DNA from: Lentisphaerota bacterium
Lineage (GTDB): Bacteria > Verrucomicrobiota > Lentisphaeria > Oligosphaerales > JAFGRS01
DNA: 19,350 nt
Direction of reading: 5' to 3'
Assembly: GCA_012514865.1 (NCBI GenBank)
Contig: JAAYZO010000019.1
Coordinates: forward strand, 1 to 19,350
Of the stretch, positions 1 to 7,669 are shown piece by piece; positions within the stretch are counted from its first letter, which is position 1; each line of letters starts with the position of its first letter. The notes under the pieces are model-generated. The model worked only from the letters and a program-made list of their open reading frames with translations, ran no database searches and was not told where the DNA came from. Both the position numbers and the translations under genes were made by a program.

Positions 1-2253
1 CACCGCGACACCGGCGCACGCCTGCTGGCCTTCCTCAGCCAGGGCGACAGCACACGCCTGCGCCAGGGCAGCCAGAGCCAGCGCTGGCTGCTCTTCCGCG
101 CCGAGGACCTCCCCGCCGACGCCAGCCCGGAACTCCCCGCCGACCTGCGTACCCAGGTCACCGGCTCGTGGGTCATGGGCCAGAAGGGCCTGGCCATCCT
201 GCGCGACGGCCAGGACGCCGATGCCCAGGCCGCCCTGCTCCGCTACGGCCCGTCGCTGAACCACGGCGACTACGACGACCTCGGACTGATCTACTACGCC
301 AAGGGCTGGCAGATGACCTACGAGATCGGCTATGGCCTCGGCAGCACCCACTGCCAGGTCGGCTGGGGCAGCCAGACGGTCAGCCACTGCCTCGTCACCG
401 TCAACGAGAAGAGCCAGGGCGGCGCCTCCGGCGGCAGCCTGAACCTCTTCGCGGAGCTGCCCTCGCTGCGGCTGGTCGAGGCCGAGTCGCCCCTCAGCTA
501 CAGCCGCCAGGGCGTCTCGCAGTACCGCCGGACCGTCGCCCTCGTCGGCAGCGGCGCCGATCAGGTCCTCGTCGACCTCTTCCGCGTGCGCGGCGGCCAG
601 CAGCATGACTACAGCCTCGGCGTCCAGACCCAGGCGGTCAGCGTCAACGGGCTTGAGGTCGGCCCCGAAGAGGATGGCTCCCTCGCCGGCGACGGCATCG
701 CCTGGGGTGAGATCATCGGCCTCGACGGCGATGTCAAGGGCTACCCCAACAAGCCCTACTGGAACCCGCCCCCCGGCAATGGCTACGGCTTCTTCTACGA
801 CCCGCGCCGCGCCCCCGCCAGCCGGCCCTTCCAGGTCGACTTCGACTTCGGCGATGCCCGCCAGACGCGCCTGCGCGTGCATGCCCTCCCCGAGGCCGGC
901 TCCGAGGCGATCCTGGCCAAGGCGCCGGGGCTGTACCCGCACAACCGCAACGCCGCCTACCTGCTCCTGCGGCGCGTCAGCCCGTCCGCCGAGACGCCGC
1001 TGCAGAGCAGCTTCGCGGTGGTGATGGAGCCCGGCGGCCAGCCGCCGGAAGAGGGCGTCATCCCGGCGGCCGCGCTGCAGTCGATGCTCGTCGATACGCC
1101 GGTGAACCCGCGCTACCTGGCCGGGAATGGCCTGCTCTTCTTCCCGGGCGAGAAGGCCGGCGACGCGATGACGGTCGAGGTGCCGGCCGCCGAGGCCGGG
1201 GCCTACCGGGTCGTGGCTGGCCTCATGCGCTCACCGAGCTACGGCACCGTGCGGCTCCTGGTCGACGGCGAGCCGCTCGGCGAGGCCTTCACAGCCACGG
1301 CCCCGGGCCTCTCCGGGCCTGACACGGTGGTCTTTGGGACGCGTGAGCTGACGGCAGGGCCGCACCGCCTGCGTTTCGAGACGGTCGAGGGCGTCCGCCT
1401 GGCCTTCGGCCTCTGCTGGGTGAAGCTGGCTCCGGCCGCCGCCGCCGCGACCCCCGTCGCGGCACCCGCCGCGCCGGTCCTGGATCAGGTCGACCGCGTT
1501 GCGGTCGACGGCGATGACAGCCACATGACCCCGATGGGCGTGCACCTCCGCCGCCTCGGCCGCGATGAGTACCTCTTCAGCGCCTCGCCCGAGGATGACG
1601 CCCTGCGCACCGCCGTCCTCCCGGGCGGTACCCTGACCTGGCGCGGCGCCGTCGTCTTCCTGGCCCTGCGCGAGGGCCGTCTCGAGACCGCCGCCACGCA
1701 CGGCGCCTGGGATGTCACCTACGCCGGACAGCGCCTGGGGCCCGCCCAGGGCCGCCACACCGGCAAGGTGGTGGCCATCGACGACGCGGCTCACACCATC
1801 GACATCGACAGCGCCATCCCGGCCGACGGCATCGGCCGCGTCGTGGTCTTCCGCAACCCGGCCTTCTCGCGCGATACCGCCTTCCGCATCGTCGGCCTGG
1901 CCGCCCTGCCCGACGGCCGCACCCGCCTGGACCTTGGCACGCAGCCGATCCTCCTCGGCCGCGGCCGCGTCCACCAGCGCCGCCCGGGCAACATCCTCAC
2001 CAGCGACGTCCCGCACGAGTTCGCCCGCGGCGTCATGAACCGCACCGAGACGCGTTTCTTCGAGGGCAAACGCATCAGCAACGGCCGCGGCGCCGAGAGC
2101 CGCATCCGCCGGCTGATCTACGAGGAACCGATGCGTATCGAGGTCGAGAACGCCGAGGGCTTCGCCGAGGGCGACACCCTCTTCTACTACGACCTCAGCC
2201 TCGGCGACGAAGCCATCGTCACCACCGCCTGGGAAGGCGCCCCGGCGCCCTAA
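1..2253 (+). CDS. Heparinase II/III-family polysaccharide lyase, 3' part (5' end outside window)
   Basis: The frame is open from base 1 to the TAA at 2251-2253 (750 residues visible), so the gene begins upstream; the ATG at 175 is internal. Visible residues about 1-250 look like the C-terminal half of a heparinase II/III lyase. His88 lies in SLNHGDYDDLGLIYYAKGW, followed by EIGYG, and SHCLVTVNE (His129) matches the position of the family's HNTV-type motif. Such enzymes cleave uronate-containing glycans by beta-elimination, usually in the periplasm or outside the cell. Residues about 355-480 contain SPSYGTVRLLVDGEPLG and TAGPHRLRFETVEG, which resemble a beta-sandwich accessory domain of carbohydrate-active enzymes. 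An Ala/Pro linker (about 480-495) leads to a C-terminal region of about 250 residues that I do not recognise. The substrate cannot be read from the sequence. The family call is fairly sure; the accessory-domain call is inference. Confidence 0.75.
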   Translation, partial: HRDTGARLLAFLSQGDSTRLRQGSQSQRWLLFRAEDLPADASPELPADLRTQVTGSWVMGQKGLAILRDGQDADAQAALLRYGPSLNHGDYDDLGLIYYAKGWQMTYEIGYGLGSTHCQVGWGSQTVSHCLVTVNEKSQGGASGGSLNLFAELPSLRLVEAESPLSYSRQGVSQYRRTVALVGSGADQVLVDLFRVRGGQQHDYSLGVQTQAVSVNGLEVGPEEDGSLAGDGIAWGEIIGLDGDVKGYPNKPYWNPPPGNGYGFFYDPRRAPASRPFQVDFDFGDARQTRLRVHALPEAGSEAILAKAPGLYPHNRNAAYLLLRRVSPSAETPLQSSFAVVMEPGGQPPEEGVIPAAALQSMLVDTPVNPRYLAGNGLLFFPGEKAGDAMTVEVPAAEAGAYRVVAGLMRSPSYGTVRLLVDGEPLGEAFTATAPGLSGPDTVVFGTRELTAGPHRLRFETVEGVRLAFGLCWVKLAPAAAAATPVAAPAAPVLDQVDRVAVDGDDSHMTPMGVHLRRLGRDEYLFSASPEDDALRTAVLPGGTLTWRGAVVFLALREGRLETAATHGAWDVTYAGQRLGPAQGRHTGKVVAIDDAAHTIDIDSAIPADGIGRVVVFRNPAFSRDTAFRIVGLAALPDGRTRLDLGTQPILLGRGRVHQRRPGNILTSDVPHEFARGVMNRTETRFFEGKRISNGRGAESRIRRLIYEEPMRIEVENAEGFAEGDTLFYYDLSLGDEAIVTTAWEGAPAP

Positions 2254-2304
2254 CCGGGCCGACGACACCCGTCCCGCCCGCGGGCTGCCCGCGGCAGAGC
2301 CCGG
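2254..2304 (+). terminator. Terminator-like nested hairpin after the lyase gene
   Basis: Directly after the lyase stop, an outer inverted repeat CCGGGC (2254-2259) / GCCCGG (2299-2304) encloses a perfect 7-bp stem CCGCGGG (2278-2284) / CCCGCGG (2288-2294) with a 3-nt loop. No T-run follows, so it is not a classical intrinsic terminator. Its place between two convergent genes suits a transcription stop or mRNA 3'-end protection. Confidence 0.45.
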
Positions 2305-2309
2305 ACACG

Positions 2310-2354
2310 TCAGACTGGTCAGACTGGTCAGACTGGTCAGACTGGTCAGACTGG
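2310..2354. repeat. Tandem repeat, five perfect copies of 9 bp (TCAGACTGG)
   Basis: TCAGACTGG occurs five times without interruption between the convergent lyase and hrpB genes. It is non-coding: the lyase stops at 2253 and hrpB at 2395. Although the 9-bp period keeps frames open, it produces only a low-complexity Ser-Asp-Gln peptide on the minus strand. Confidence 0.95.
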
Positions 2355-2394
2355 GCCGCCCTCGTCACGCGCCCCGCGCCGGGGGCCGCCCTGC

Positions 2395-4893
2395 TCAGCG
2401 CCACTCGTGTTTGGGGTAGCGCCGGGCCAGCTCGCGGCGGATGCGCGGGTAGGCCTCTCGCCAGAAGCCCTCGAGGTCATCGGTGATCTGCACCGTGCGC
2501 ATGTTCGGCGCCAGGATGTCGATCAGCAGCGGCACCCGCCCGCCGGCAATGCGCGGCGTCGTGGTCAGGCCGTAGAGGTCCTGGATGCGGGTTCGCCCGC
2601 GCGGCGGCCGGCCGGCGGCGTAGTCGAGGCGCATCCGCCGGCCGCTCGGGAGGGGCAGCCAGGCCGGCGCCATGGCCTCGACAAAACGCACGTCGTCATG
2701 CGAGAGGGCATGCCGGACCGCGTCCAGGCATGGCCTGTCCTTGACCTCGCGGTAGCGCGAGGACCCGGTGCAGAGTTCCCGCAGGATGACGGCCCGGTCG
2801 GTCTCGTCGTAGGTCAGCAGCCCGCGTTCGGGGAAGACGCTGGCGGTCCAGCGCACGCGCTCGATCCACTCCTCGACGGTGCGGTCCCAGCCATGCAGGG
2901 GCAGCCGTCCGTTGGCCAGTTCGCCGGCGAGGATCTCGGCCGCGAGTTCCGCATCGAGGGTGGTGACCTCGCGGTCTTCCAGGACCACGCCGAGGCAGGT
3001 GGTGCGCAGCCGTCGCACGACCTGATGGCGGCGGTCGTCCCAGACCGTGCGGTCCTGGCTCTCCCAGGCCTCCGGGAAGAGGTCCATCAGCCACTCCTCG
3101 CGGACCTCGGTCGCCAGGCTGATGAGGGTCTTCAGCGGCCGGCCGCGGCCGCCGGTCTCGCGGATCTCGCCGGCGACCAGCAGGCGGGCCTCACGGACGC
3201 CGCTCTCGCGGACGAGTTCCGCACTGCGACCCGCCGGCAGCTCGCAGAGGAGCGTCCCGGCATCACGACGACGCGCCAGGCGGTCGGGAAAGGCAGCCAG
3301 GACACTCCGGCCGAAGGCGGTGACACGGTCGCCCGCGCGGTGCTGTGGCCAGCCCAGCCGGCGGGACGCCCCCAGGAGGATCCGCGCCGCCGACCACACC
3401 TGACGCGCCGGACCGGCGAGCACGCCGCGGCTCTCGCAGAAGCCCTGGTCGAAACCCGCGGCATGAGCCGAGCGGACCACCTCGACCAGCCCCAGGAGAT
3501 CCGACGACAGCGCCTCCGCCTCCGGCAGCGACGCGCCCCCGCGCAGGACCGGCCGCTCGCCCAGGAGCGCCGCCGCCACCGCGGCGTCCTCCAGGCAGCC
3601 CTCCGCGGCCGCGGCGTGCAGAAGACGGCCCAGACGCGGATGCGCCGGCACCCCGGAGATCTCGCGGCCGAGAGCCGTGAGGTGAAAGCCGGCCGGGTCG
3701 ATGAGACCCAGGCTGCGGAGTTCGGCGAGGCCCTGCTCCAGGGCCTCCGGACGCGGCGCCTCGAACCAGTCGAAGACTCCCGGCTCGACGGTGCCCATGG
3801 CCGCCATCAGCAGCAGGGCCTCGGCCAGATCGACACGCTGGACCTCGGGCGCCGTCCGCGACGGCTTGCGCTGCTGCTCGGCCAATGTCCACAGCCGCGA
3901 GCACGTCCCGGGGCCCTCGCGGCCGGCCCGGCCGGCGCGCTGGTCGGCGGCGTCGCGGCTGATCGGGCCCAGCTCGAGGAGAGTCAGGCCGCGCCCGGCG
4001 TCGTAGCGGCCCTGTCGGGCCAGGCCGGAGTCGATGACATGGCGGACCCCGGGCACCGTCAGCGAGGTCTCGGCGATGTTCGTGGCCAGGATCAGCCGGC
4101 GCGCGGCGCCGGGCTCCATGACGCGGTGCTGGACGGCCGGCGGCAGGTCGCCGTAGAGCGGCAGGATCTCCAGGTTCGAGAGCATCCGGCGGCAGACCGC
4201 CATCGTCCGCTGGATCTCGTAGACACCCGGAAGGAACACCAGGAGATCGCCCGCGGGCTCCTCGCGCACCACGCCGGCCGCCGCACGTGCCGCGTCCTCC
4301 CAGATCTCAACCCGGGCCGGGCGCTCCGCGTAGCGGATGTCAACCGGGTACAGACGGCCGTCGGCGTGCAGGTGCGGACAGCCCCCCAGGTAGGCCTGCA
4401 CCGCCTCGGCATCCAGGGTGGCCGACATCACCACCAGACGCAGATCCGGACGGCGTTGCTGAAGGCGCCGCAGGAGCCCGAGAGTGATATCCGAGGTCAG
4501 ACGGCGCTCGTGGAACTCGTCGAAGACGACCGCGCCAACGCCGGCCAGCTCGGGCGACTCCAGAAGCCGCCGCGGCAGGAGCCCCTCGGTGATGAACCAC
4601 AGCCGCGTCGACGCCCCGCCGCAGTGCTCGAAGCGCGTCCGGTACCCCACCGCCTGACCCGGCTCCTGGCCCAGCTCGCGCGCCACCCGCTCGGCCAGCA
4701 CCCGCGCCGCCAGACGCCGCGGCTGGAGCACCAGGATCTGACCGGAGACCGCGTCGGACTCGAGCAGGTAGCGCGGCACCTGCGTCGACTTGCCGGCGCC
4801 CGTCGGCGCCGTGATCACAACGCGGTTGCCACGCGCCACAACGGCGCGCAGGGCCTCGCGGATCGACAGGATGGGTAAGGTCGGGGGTGTCAT
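2395..4893 (-). CDS. hrpB: ATP-dependent helicase HrpB (DEAH/RHA type)
   Basis: An 832-residue protein, close to the usual HrpB length. Helicase motifs appear in order: Walker A APTGAGKST (29-37), motif Ia QPRRLAA (57-63), DEFH (125-128, the HrpB variant of DEAH), SAT (157-159), NIAETSLTVPGV (272-283) and QRAGRAGR (318-325). The C-terminal half carries the HrpB-specific region, with RLDYAAGRPPRGRTRIQDLYG and the ending RYPKHEWR. HrpB is a cytoplasmic NTP-dependent helicase of poorly defined role, distinct from the larger HrpA. The ATG at 4893 was chosen because the family N-terminus begins just before MTPPTLPILSIREAL; an in-frame ATG at 4989 would add 32 Arg-rich residues unlike the family. 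No clear Shine-Dalgarno precedes 4893. It is 292 bp from the upstream minus-strand gene, so it probably has its own promoter. Confidence 0.93.
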   Translation of the reverse strand: MTPPTLPILSIREALRAVVARGNRVVITAPTGAGKSTQVPRYLLESDAVSGQILVLQPRRLAARVLAERVARELGQEPGQAVGYRTRFEHCGGASTRLWFITEGLLPRRLLESPELAGVGAVVFDEFHERRLTSDITLGLLRRLQQRRPDLRLVVMSATLDAEAVQAYLGGCPHLHADGRLYPVDIRYAERPARVEIWEDAARAAAGVVREEPAGDLLVFLPGVYEIQRTMAVCRRMLSNLEILPLYGDLPPAVQHRVMEPGAARRLILATNIAETSLTVPGVRHVIDSGLARQGRYDAGRGLTLLELGPISRDAADQRAGRAGREGPGTCSRLWTLAEQQRKPSRTAPEVQRVDLAEALLLMAAMGTVEPGVFDWFEAPRPEALEQGLAELRSLGLIDPAGFHLTALGREISGVPAHPRLGRLLHAAAAEGCLEDAAVAAALLGERPVLRGGASLPEAEALSSDLLGLVEVVRSAHAAGFDQGFCESRGVLAGPARQVWSAARILLGASRRLGWPQHRAGDRVTAFGRSVLAAFPDRLARRRDAGTLLCELPAGRSAELVRESGVREARLLVAGEIRETGGRGRPLKTLISLATEVREEWLMDLFPEAWESQDRTVWDDRRHQVVRRLRTTCLGVVLEDREVTTLDAELAAEILAGELANGRLPLHGWDRTVEEWIERVRWTASVFPERGLLTYDETDRAVILRELCTGSSRYREVKDRPCLDAVRHALSHDDVRFVEAMAPAWLPLPSGRRMRLDYAAGRPPRGRTRIQDLYGLTTTPRIAGGRVPLLIDILAPNMRTVQITDDLEGFWREAYPRIRRELARRYPKHEWR

Positions 4894-5035
4894 GGCGATG
4901 CTCGGAGGCCGGCGCGGCAACCGCCAGCCGCAACGGCGGCGAGCGCGCCGACAATGTAGAGCCACCGACCCCGAATCCAAGCCGCCCACAGCCCTCGCCG
5001 CGGCCGGTCCAGGATCGCCCCGGCGCTCACCGGGC

Positions 5036-5131
5036 CACCCTGGAGGGGTGCCAGATCGTAGCCGGGGGTCGGGCGCAGCCGACCCCCGGGAACGCGACTC
5101 CGCAAGCCACGCACCCTGGAGGGGTGCCAGA
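5036..5131. repeat. Two copies of a 20-bp repeat flanking a strong hairpin
   Basis: CACCCTGGAGGGGTGCCAGA occurs at 5036-5055 and, identically, at 5112-5131. Each copy has an internal CACCC/GGGTG inverted repeat. Between them lies a perfect 11-bp stem, CCGGGGGTCGG (5062-5072) / CCGACCCCCGG (5079-5089), with a 6-nt loop. The 292-bp spacer 4894-5185 has no gene; this composite element is its main content. The layout resembles dispersed REP-like intergenic elements, but copies elsewhere in the genome cannot be checked from here. Confidence 0.85.
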
Positions 5132-5161
5132 AGCGGCCGCCCCTGAACGCCCTTGAGGCTG

Positions 5162-5179
5162 TCGCCGCGCCCGCGGCGA
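5162..5179 (-). terminator. Hairpin just after the fusion gene
   Basis: A perfect 8-bp inverted repeat, TCGCCGCG (5162-5169) / CGCGGCGA (5172-5179), starts 6 nt past the stop codon of the amidohydrolase-aminotransferase gene. No T-run follows on the minus strand, so this is only a candidate transcript end. Confidence 0.35.
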
Positions 5180-5185
5180 GGGCTG

Positions 5186-7477
5186 TCAGGACATCAGGCG
5201 GCGGAAGCCGGAGTGCGCCACGGGGCCGTGCAGGGCGCTGCTGATGGTGCCCTCGCGGATGGCCTCGGCGAGGGCCTGGAAGCTCTCGCCGACGGCCTGC
5301 TCGAAGAGCGCCATGTCGCGCTCGGTGTGGGCCAGGGTCGGGTAGTAGGCGGCCCCGGCCAGGAAGCCGCGCGACAGCATCTCCTGGGTGTAGAGCGTGC
5401 GCACCGCCAGGTCGTCGGGATGGTCGAACTGCAGATACGCCATGCAGGGGAAGCCGCCGGCGACCTTGATGTGGATGCCGGCCGCCTCGGCGCAGCGTCG
5501 CCAGATAGCCTTGACGGCCTCGCCGGCCCAGGCCAGGTGCTTGGGCAGGTCGACGCGCTGCATCTTGCGGACCGTAGCCAGAGCGGCGGCCGGGCCGACG
5601 GCCTCGGTCCAGGCGGTGCTGCTGATGAAGGAGTGGTGCGCGCCGTCCATGGCGGCCGCGGCGCCGATGACCGCCGCGATCGGGTGGCCGTTGCCGAGGG
5701 CCTTGGCGAAGATGGCCATGTCCGGCGCGACGTTGAGCGGCAGATGCACACCGCCGACCGCGACCCGGAAGCCGATGGTTATCTCATCGAAGACCAGGAG
5801 GATGCCATGCCGGCGCGTCTCGGCCCGCACCGTCTCCAGGAAGCCCGGCTCAGGCGGGTCCAGCCGGGCCGGCTCCATGATGATGCAGGCCAGGTCGTGA
5901 CTGAAGGTCGAGATGATCGCCTGGAAGGCGCGCAGGTCGTTGTACCGGAAGGCCAGCGTCGTGCCCCGCAGCTCGCGGGGTACGCCCGCCGCCGTCAGGC
6001 CCGGCATGAGGTGGGGGGCCAGGACGTCATTGTTGCCGAGGTTGGCGGCGAGGTACCAGTCATGCCAGCCGTGGTAACCGCAGAGCGCGATCCGCGTGCG
6101 GCCGCTCGAGGCCCGCGCGATGCGCGCCGCCATGGCGCCGGCCTCGCCGCCGCAACGGGCAAAACGCACGCTCTGCGCCCATGGATGGAGCTCGCAGAGG
6201 AGGTCGGCCAGCTCGAGCTCCTCAACCGGATTGAGCGAACTCATGCTCCCGAGGTTGACCCGGCGCTGCACGGCACGGGTGACCTCCGGATCGCGGAAGC
6301 CGAGAAGGCAGGAGCCGACGCCGTTGTTGGCGTAGTCGATGTAGCAGCGCCCGTCGGTGTCCCAGACCCGGCAGCCGCGCGCCTCACGGAAGTAGGCCGG
6401 CCACTGCCCCGGCGCGAACATCTCGGGACGCTTGCTCAGGAGCTGTGTGCCGCCCGGTATGCGACGTTGCGCCCGGGCGTAGAGGCTCTGCACGTCCTCG
6501 CGCGTCTCCTGCGGCAGGCCGAGAAGCTCGGCGGCGTTGCCGCTGAAGATGGCGCGCAGGTCCGACGCGTCCAGGCCAAAGCGGTCCGCGGCGGTGAACA
6601 GCGCCCGCAGCGCCTCGAGGCCGACCGCCCAGGTGGCGCAGGACGGACTGGATGCCGGCGCGTCGATGCGCTCCGGCGCGACCCAGGCGAAGTTGTCGCC
6701 AACGGTCACACAGCGCCCGCGCTGCTGCGATACCGGGTAGTCGGAACCCCACAGCAGACGATGCGGACCGAAGTGCTCGAGGACCGCCACCAGGGCCTCG
6801 GCCTCGCAGATGCCCGAGCTGTCGAACCAGAGGTTGTCCAGATGCGCCAGGGAGCCGGCGGCCGCGACGGTGTCGGGGGCGTGGAAGCCCCGGCCGGCAT
6901 GCGCCAGGACCACCCGCACGTGCGGGTAGCGCTCGGCGCAGCCCCGGAGGTAGACGAGGTTCTTCTCGTCCGCCAGGGCATGCGGGCGCACCAGATGCAG
7001 CATCAGCACGGCCTCGCGTGCCTCACAGAGCTCCCAGAACCACTCCGGGCAGAAGGCCTCCAGGGGCAGATCGAAGGTCGATGACTTCGACGCGCCGAAG
7101 AGGTGATACGGTTTCAGGCCGACGACGCGGTCGCGCTTCAGCCATGCCTCGAGGTGCTGTCGCGGCATGTCCGGCGCCGCCAGGACGAGGAGGCGGTCCT
7201 GGTCCTGCCAGTCCTTCTGGTTCAGGAGCCAGTCGTTGGCCTTGTTCGGCTGACCGCGGCCCGGCATCGGCATGAACAGCCCGCCGGTGAGCCGCGCCTG
7301 GCCGACCTGACGGCCGAGGTCGCGTCGCCATCCGGCCCGGGTCAGGGCGCCGCCATGGGGTGCCTTGCCGGGCGGCTGGAGGTGGGCGTGGGCATCGAAG
7401 AGCTGCTCGGGAAGCCGCGACGCCAGGAGCGCGGCGGCGGCCTTGTCCTGCGGCGGCTGCGTCCTGTCCTGGGCCAT
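5186..7477 (-). CDS. Fused amidohydrolase (amidohydrolase-2/TIM-barrel type) and class III PLP aminotransferase (GSA-type)
   Basis: A 763-residue polypeptide with two enzyme domains. Residues 1 to about 325 form a metal-dependent amidohydrolase: DAHAH (28-32) gives the HxH pair, LAHAGRG (His193) a further ligand, and LLWGSDYP (Asp246) the catalytic Asp. Residues about 330-763 form a class III aminotransferase like glutamate-1-semialdehyde aminomutase: GYHGWHDWY (467-475), FDEITIGFR with Asp564 for the PLP ring nitrogen, and FAKALGNGHP with Lys592 as the Schiff-base lysine. The second half is closest to the GSA-aminotransferase-like proteins of surface-polysaccharide loci rather than to haem-pathway HemL, which is about 430 residues and stands alone; no other haem gene is nearby. 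The ATG at 7477 has AAGGAGG 7 nt upstream; an earlier ATG at 7621 lacks family sequence. Both catalytic sets look intact. Substrates are unknown. Confidence 0.85.
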   Translation of the reverse strand: MAQDRTQPPQDKAAAALLASRLPEQLFDAHAHLQPPGKAPHGGALTRAGWRRDLGRQVGQARLTGGLFMPMPGRGQPNKANDWLLNQKDWQDQDRLLVLAAPDMPRQHLEAWLKRDRVVGLKPYHLFGASKSSTFDLPLEAFCPEWFWELCEAREAVLMLHLVRPHALADEKNLVYLRGCAERYPHVRVVLAHAGRGFHAPDTVAAAGSLAHLDNLWFDSSGICEAEALVAVLEHFGPHRLLWGSDYPVSQQRGRCVTVGDNFAWVAPERIDAPASSPSCATWAVGLEALRALFTAADRFGLDASDLRAIFSGNAAELLGLPQETREDVQSLYARAQRRIPGGTQLLSKRPEMFAPGQWPAYFREARGCRVWDTDGRCYIDYANNGVGSCLLGFRDPEVTRAVQRRVNLGSMSSLNPVEELELADLLCELHPWAQSVRFARCGGEAGAMAARIARASSGRTRIALCGYHGWHDWYLAANLGNNDVLAPHLMPGLTAAGVPRELRGTTLAFRYNDLRAFQAIISTFSHDLACIIMEPARLDPPEPGFLETVRAETRRHGILLVFDEITIGFRVAVGGVHLPLNVAPDMAIFAKALGNGHPIAAVIGAAAAMDGAHHSFISSTAWTEAVGPAAALATVRKMQRVDLPKHLAWAGEAVKAIWRRCAEAAGIHIKVAGGFPCMAYLQFDHPDDLAVRTLYTQEMLSRGFLAGAAYYPTLAHTERDMALFEQAVGESFQALAEAIREGTISSALHGPVAHSGFRRLMS

Positions 7478-7484
7478 CGCGATC

Positions 7485-7491
7485 CCTCCTT
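7485..7491 (-). promoter_or_regulatory. Shine-Dalgarno AAGGAGG fixing the fusion-gene start
   Basis: AAGGAGG on the minus strand lies 7 nt before the ATG at 7477. It supports that start over the in-frame ATG at 7621. Confidence 0.9.
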
Positions 7492-7624
7492 GGCTATGCC
7501 ACCCACGGGCTCTCTCCGCCACTCCGGCGCACGACCTGCCTCGGCAGCCTGCCTGGGCTGTCGCCGCCGCCATCGCCCTGACAACCAGGCACCATACAAC
7601 CGGAATCGCCGACTTGCCCACCCT

Positions 7625-7653
7625 CGCAAGCGCCGCGGTGAACGCCCCTTGCG
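7625..7653 (-). terminator. Possible hairpin after the permease gene
   Basis: Inverted repeat CGCAAG (7625-7630) / CTTGCG (7648-7653) with a 17-nt loop, beginning 16 nt past the permease stop. No T-run follows. The 192-bp spacer 7478-7669 holds no gene; its other visible content is the CCTGACA...GGCACCAT segment at 7577-7595. Confidence 0.25.
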
Positions 7654-7669
7654 GCGGCGGTCAGGCGCC

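Noticed and set aside
2310..2354. CRISPR-like array
   Set aside because: Units are 9 bp with no spacers and no cas genes are nearby; it is a simple tandem repeat. The same applies to 15605-15778.
2407..4878. An 823-codon open frame on the plus strand opposite hrpB
   Set aside because: It mirrors hrpB, has no family motifs and is Arg/Gln/Pro-rich, as antisense frames are in GC-rich DNA. HrpB motifs on the other strand are complete.
5186..7477. HemL, glutamate-1-semialdehyde aminomutase of haem synthesis
   Set aside because: The aminotransferase half is fused to an amidohydrolase, is closer to the polysaccharide-locus subgroup, and no other haem gene is present.
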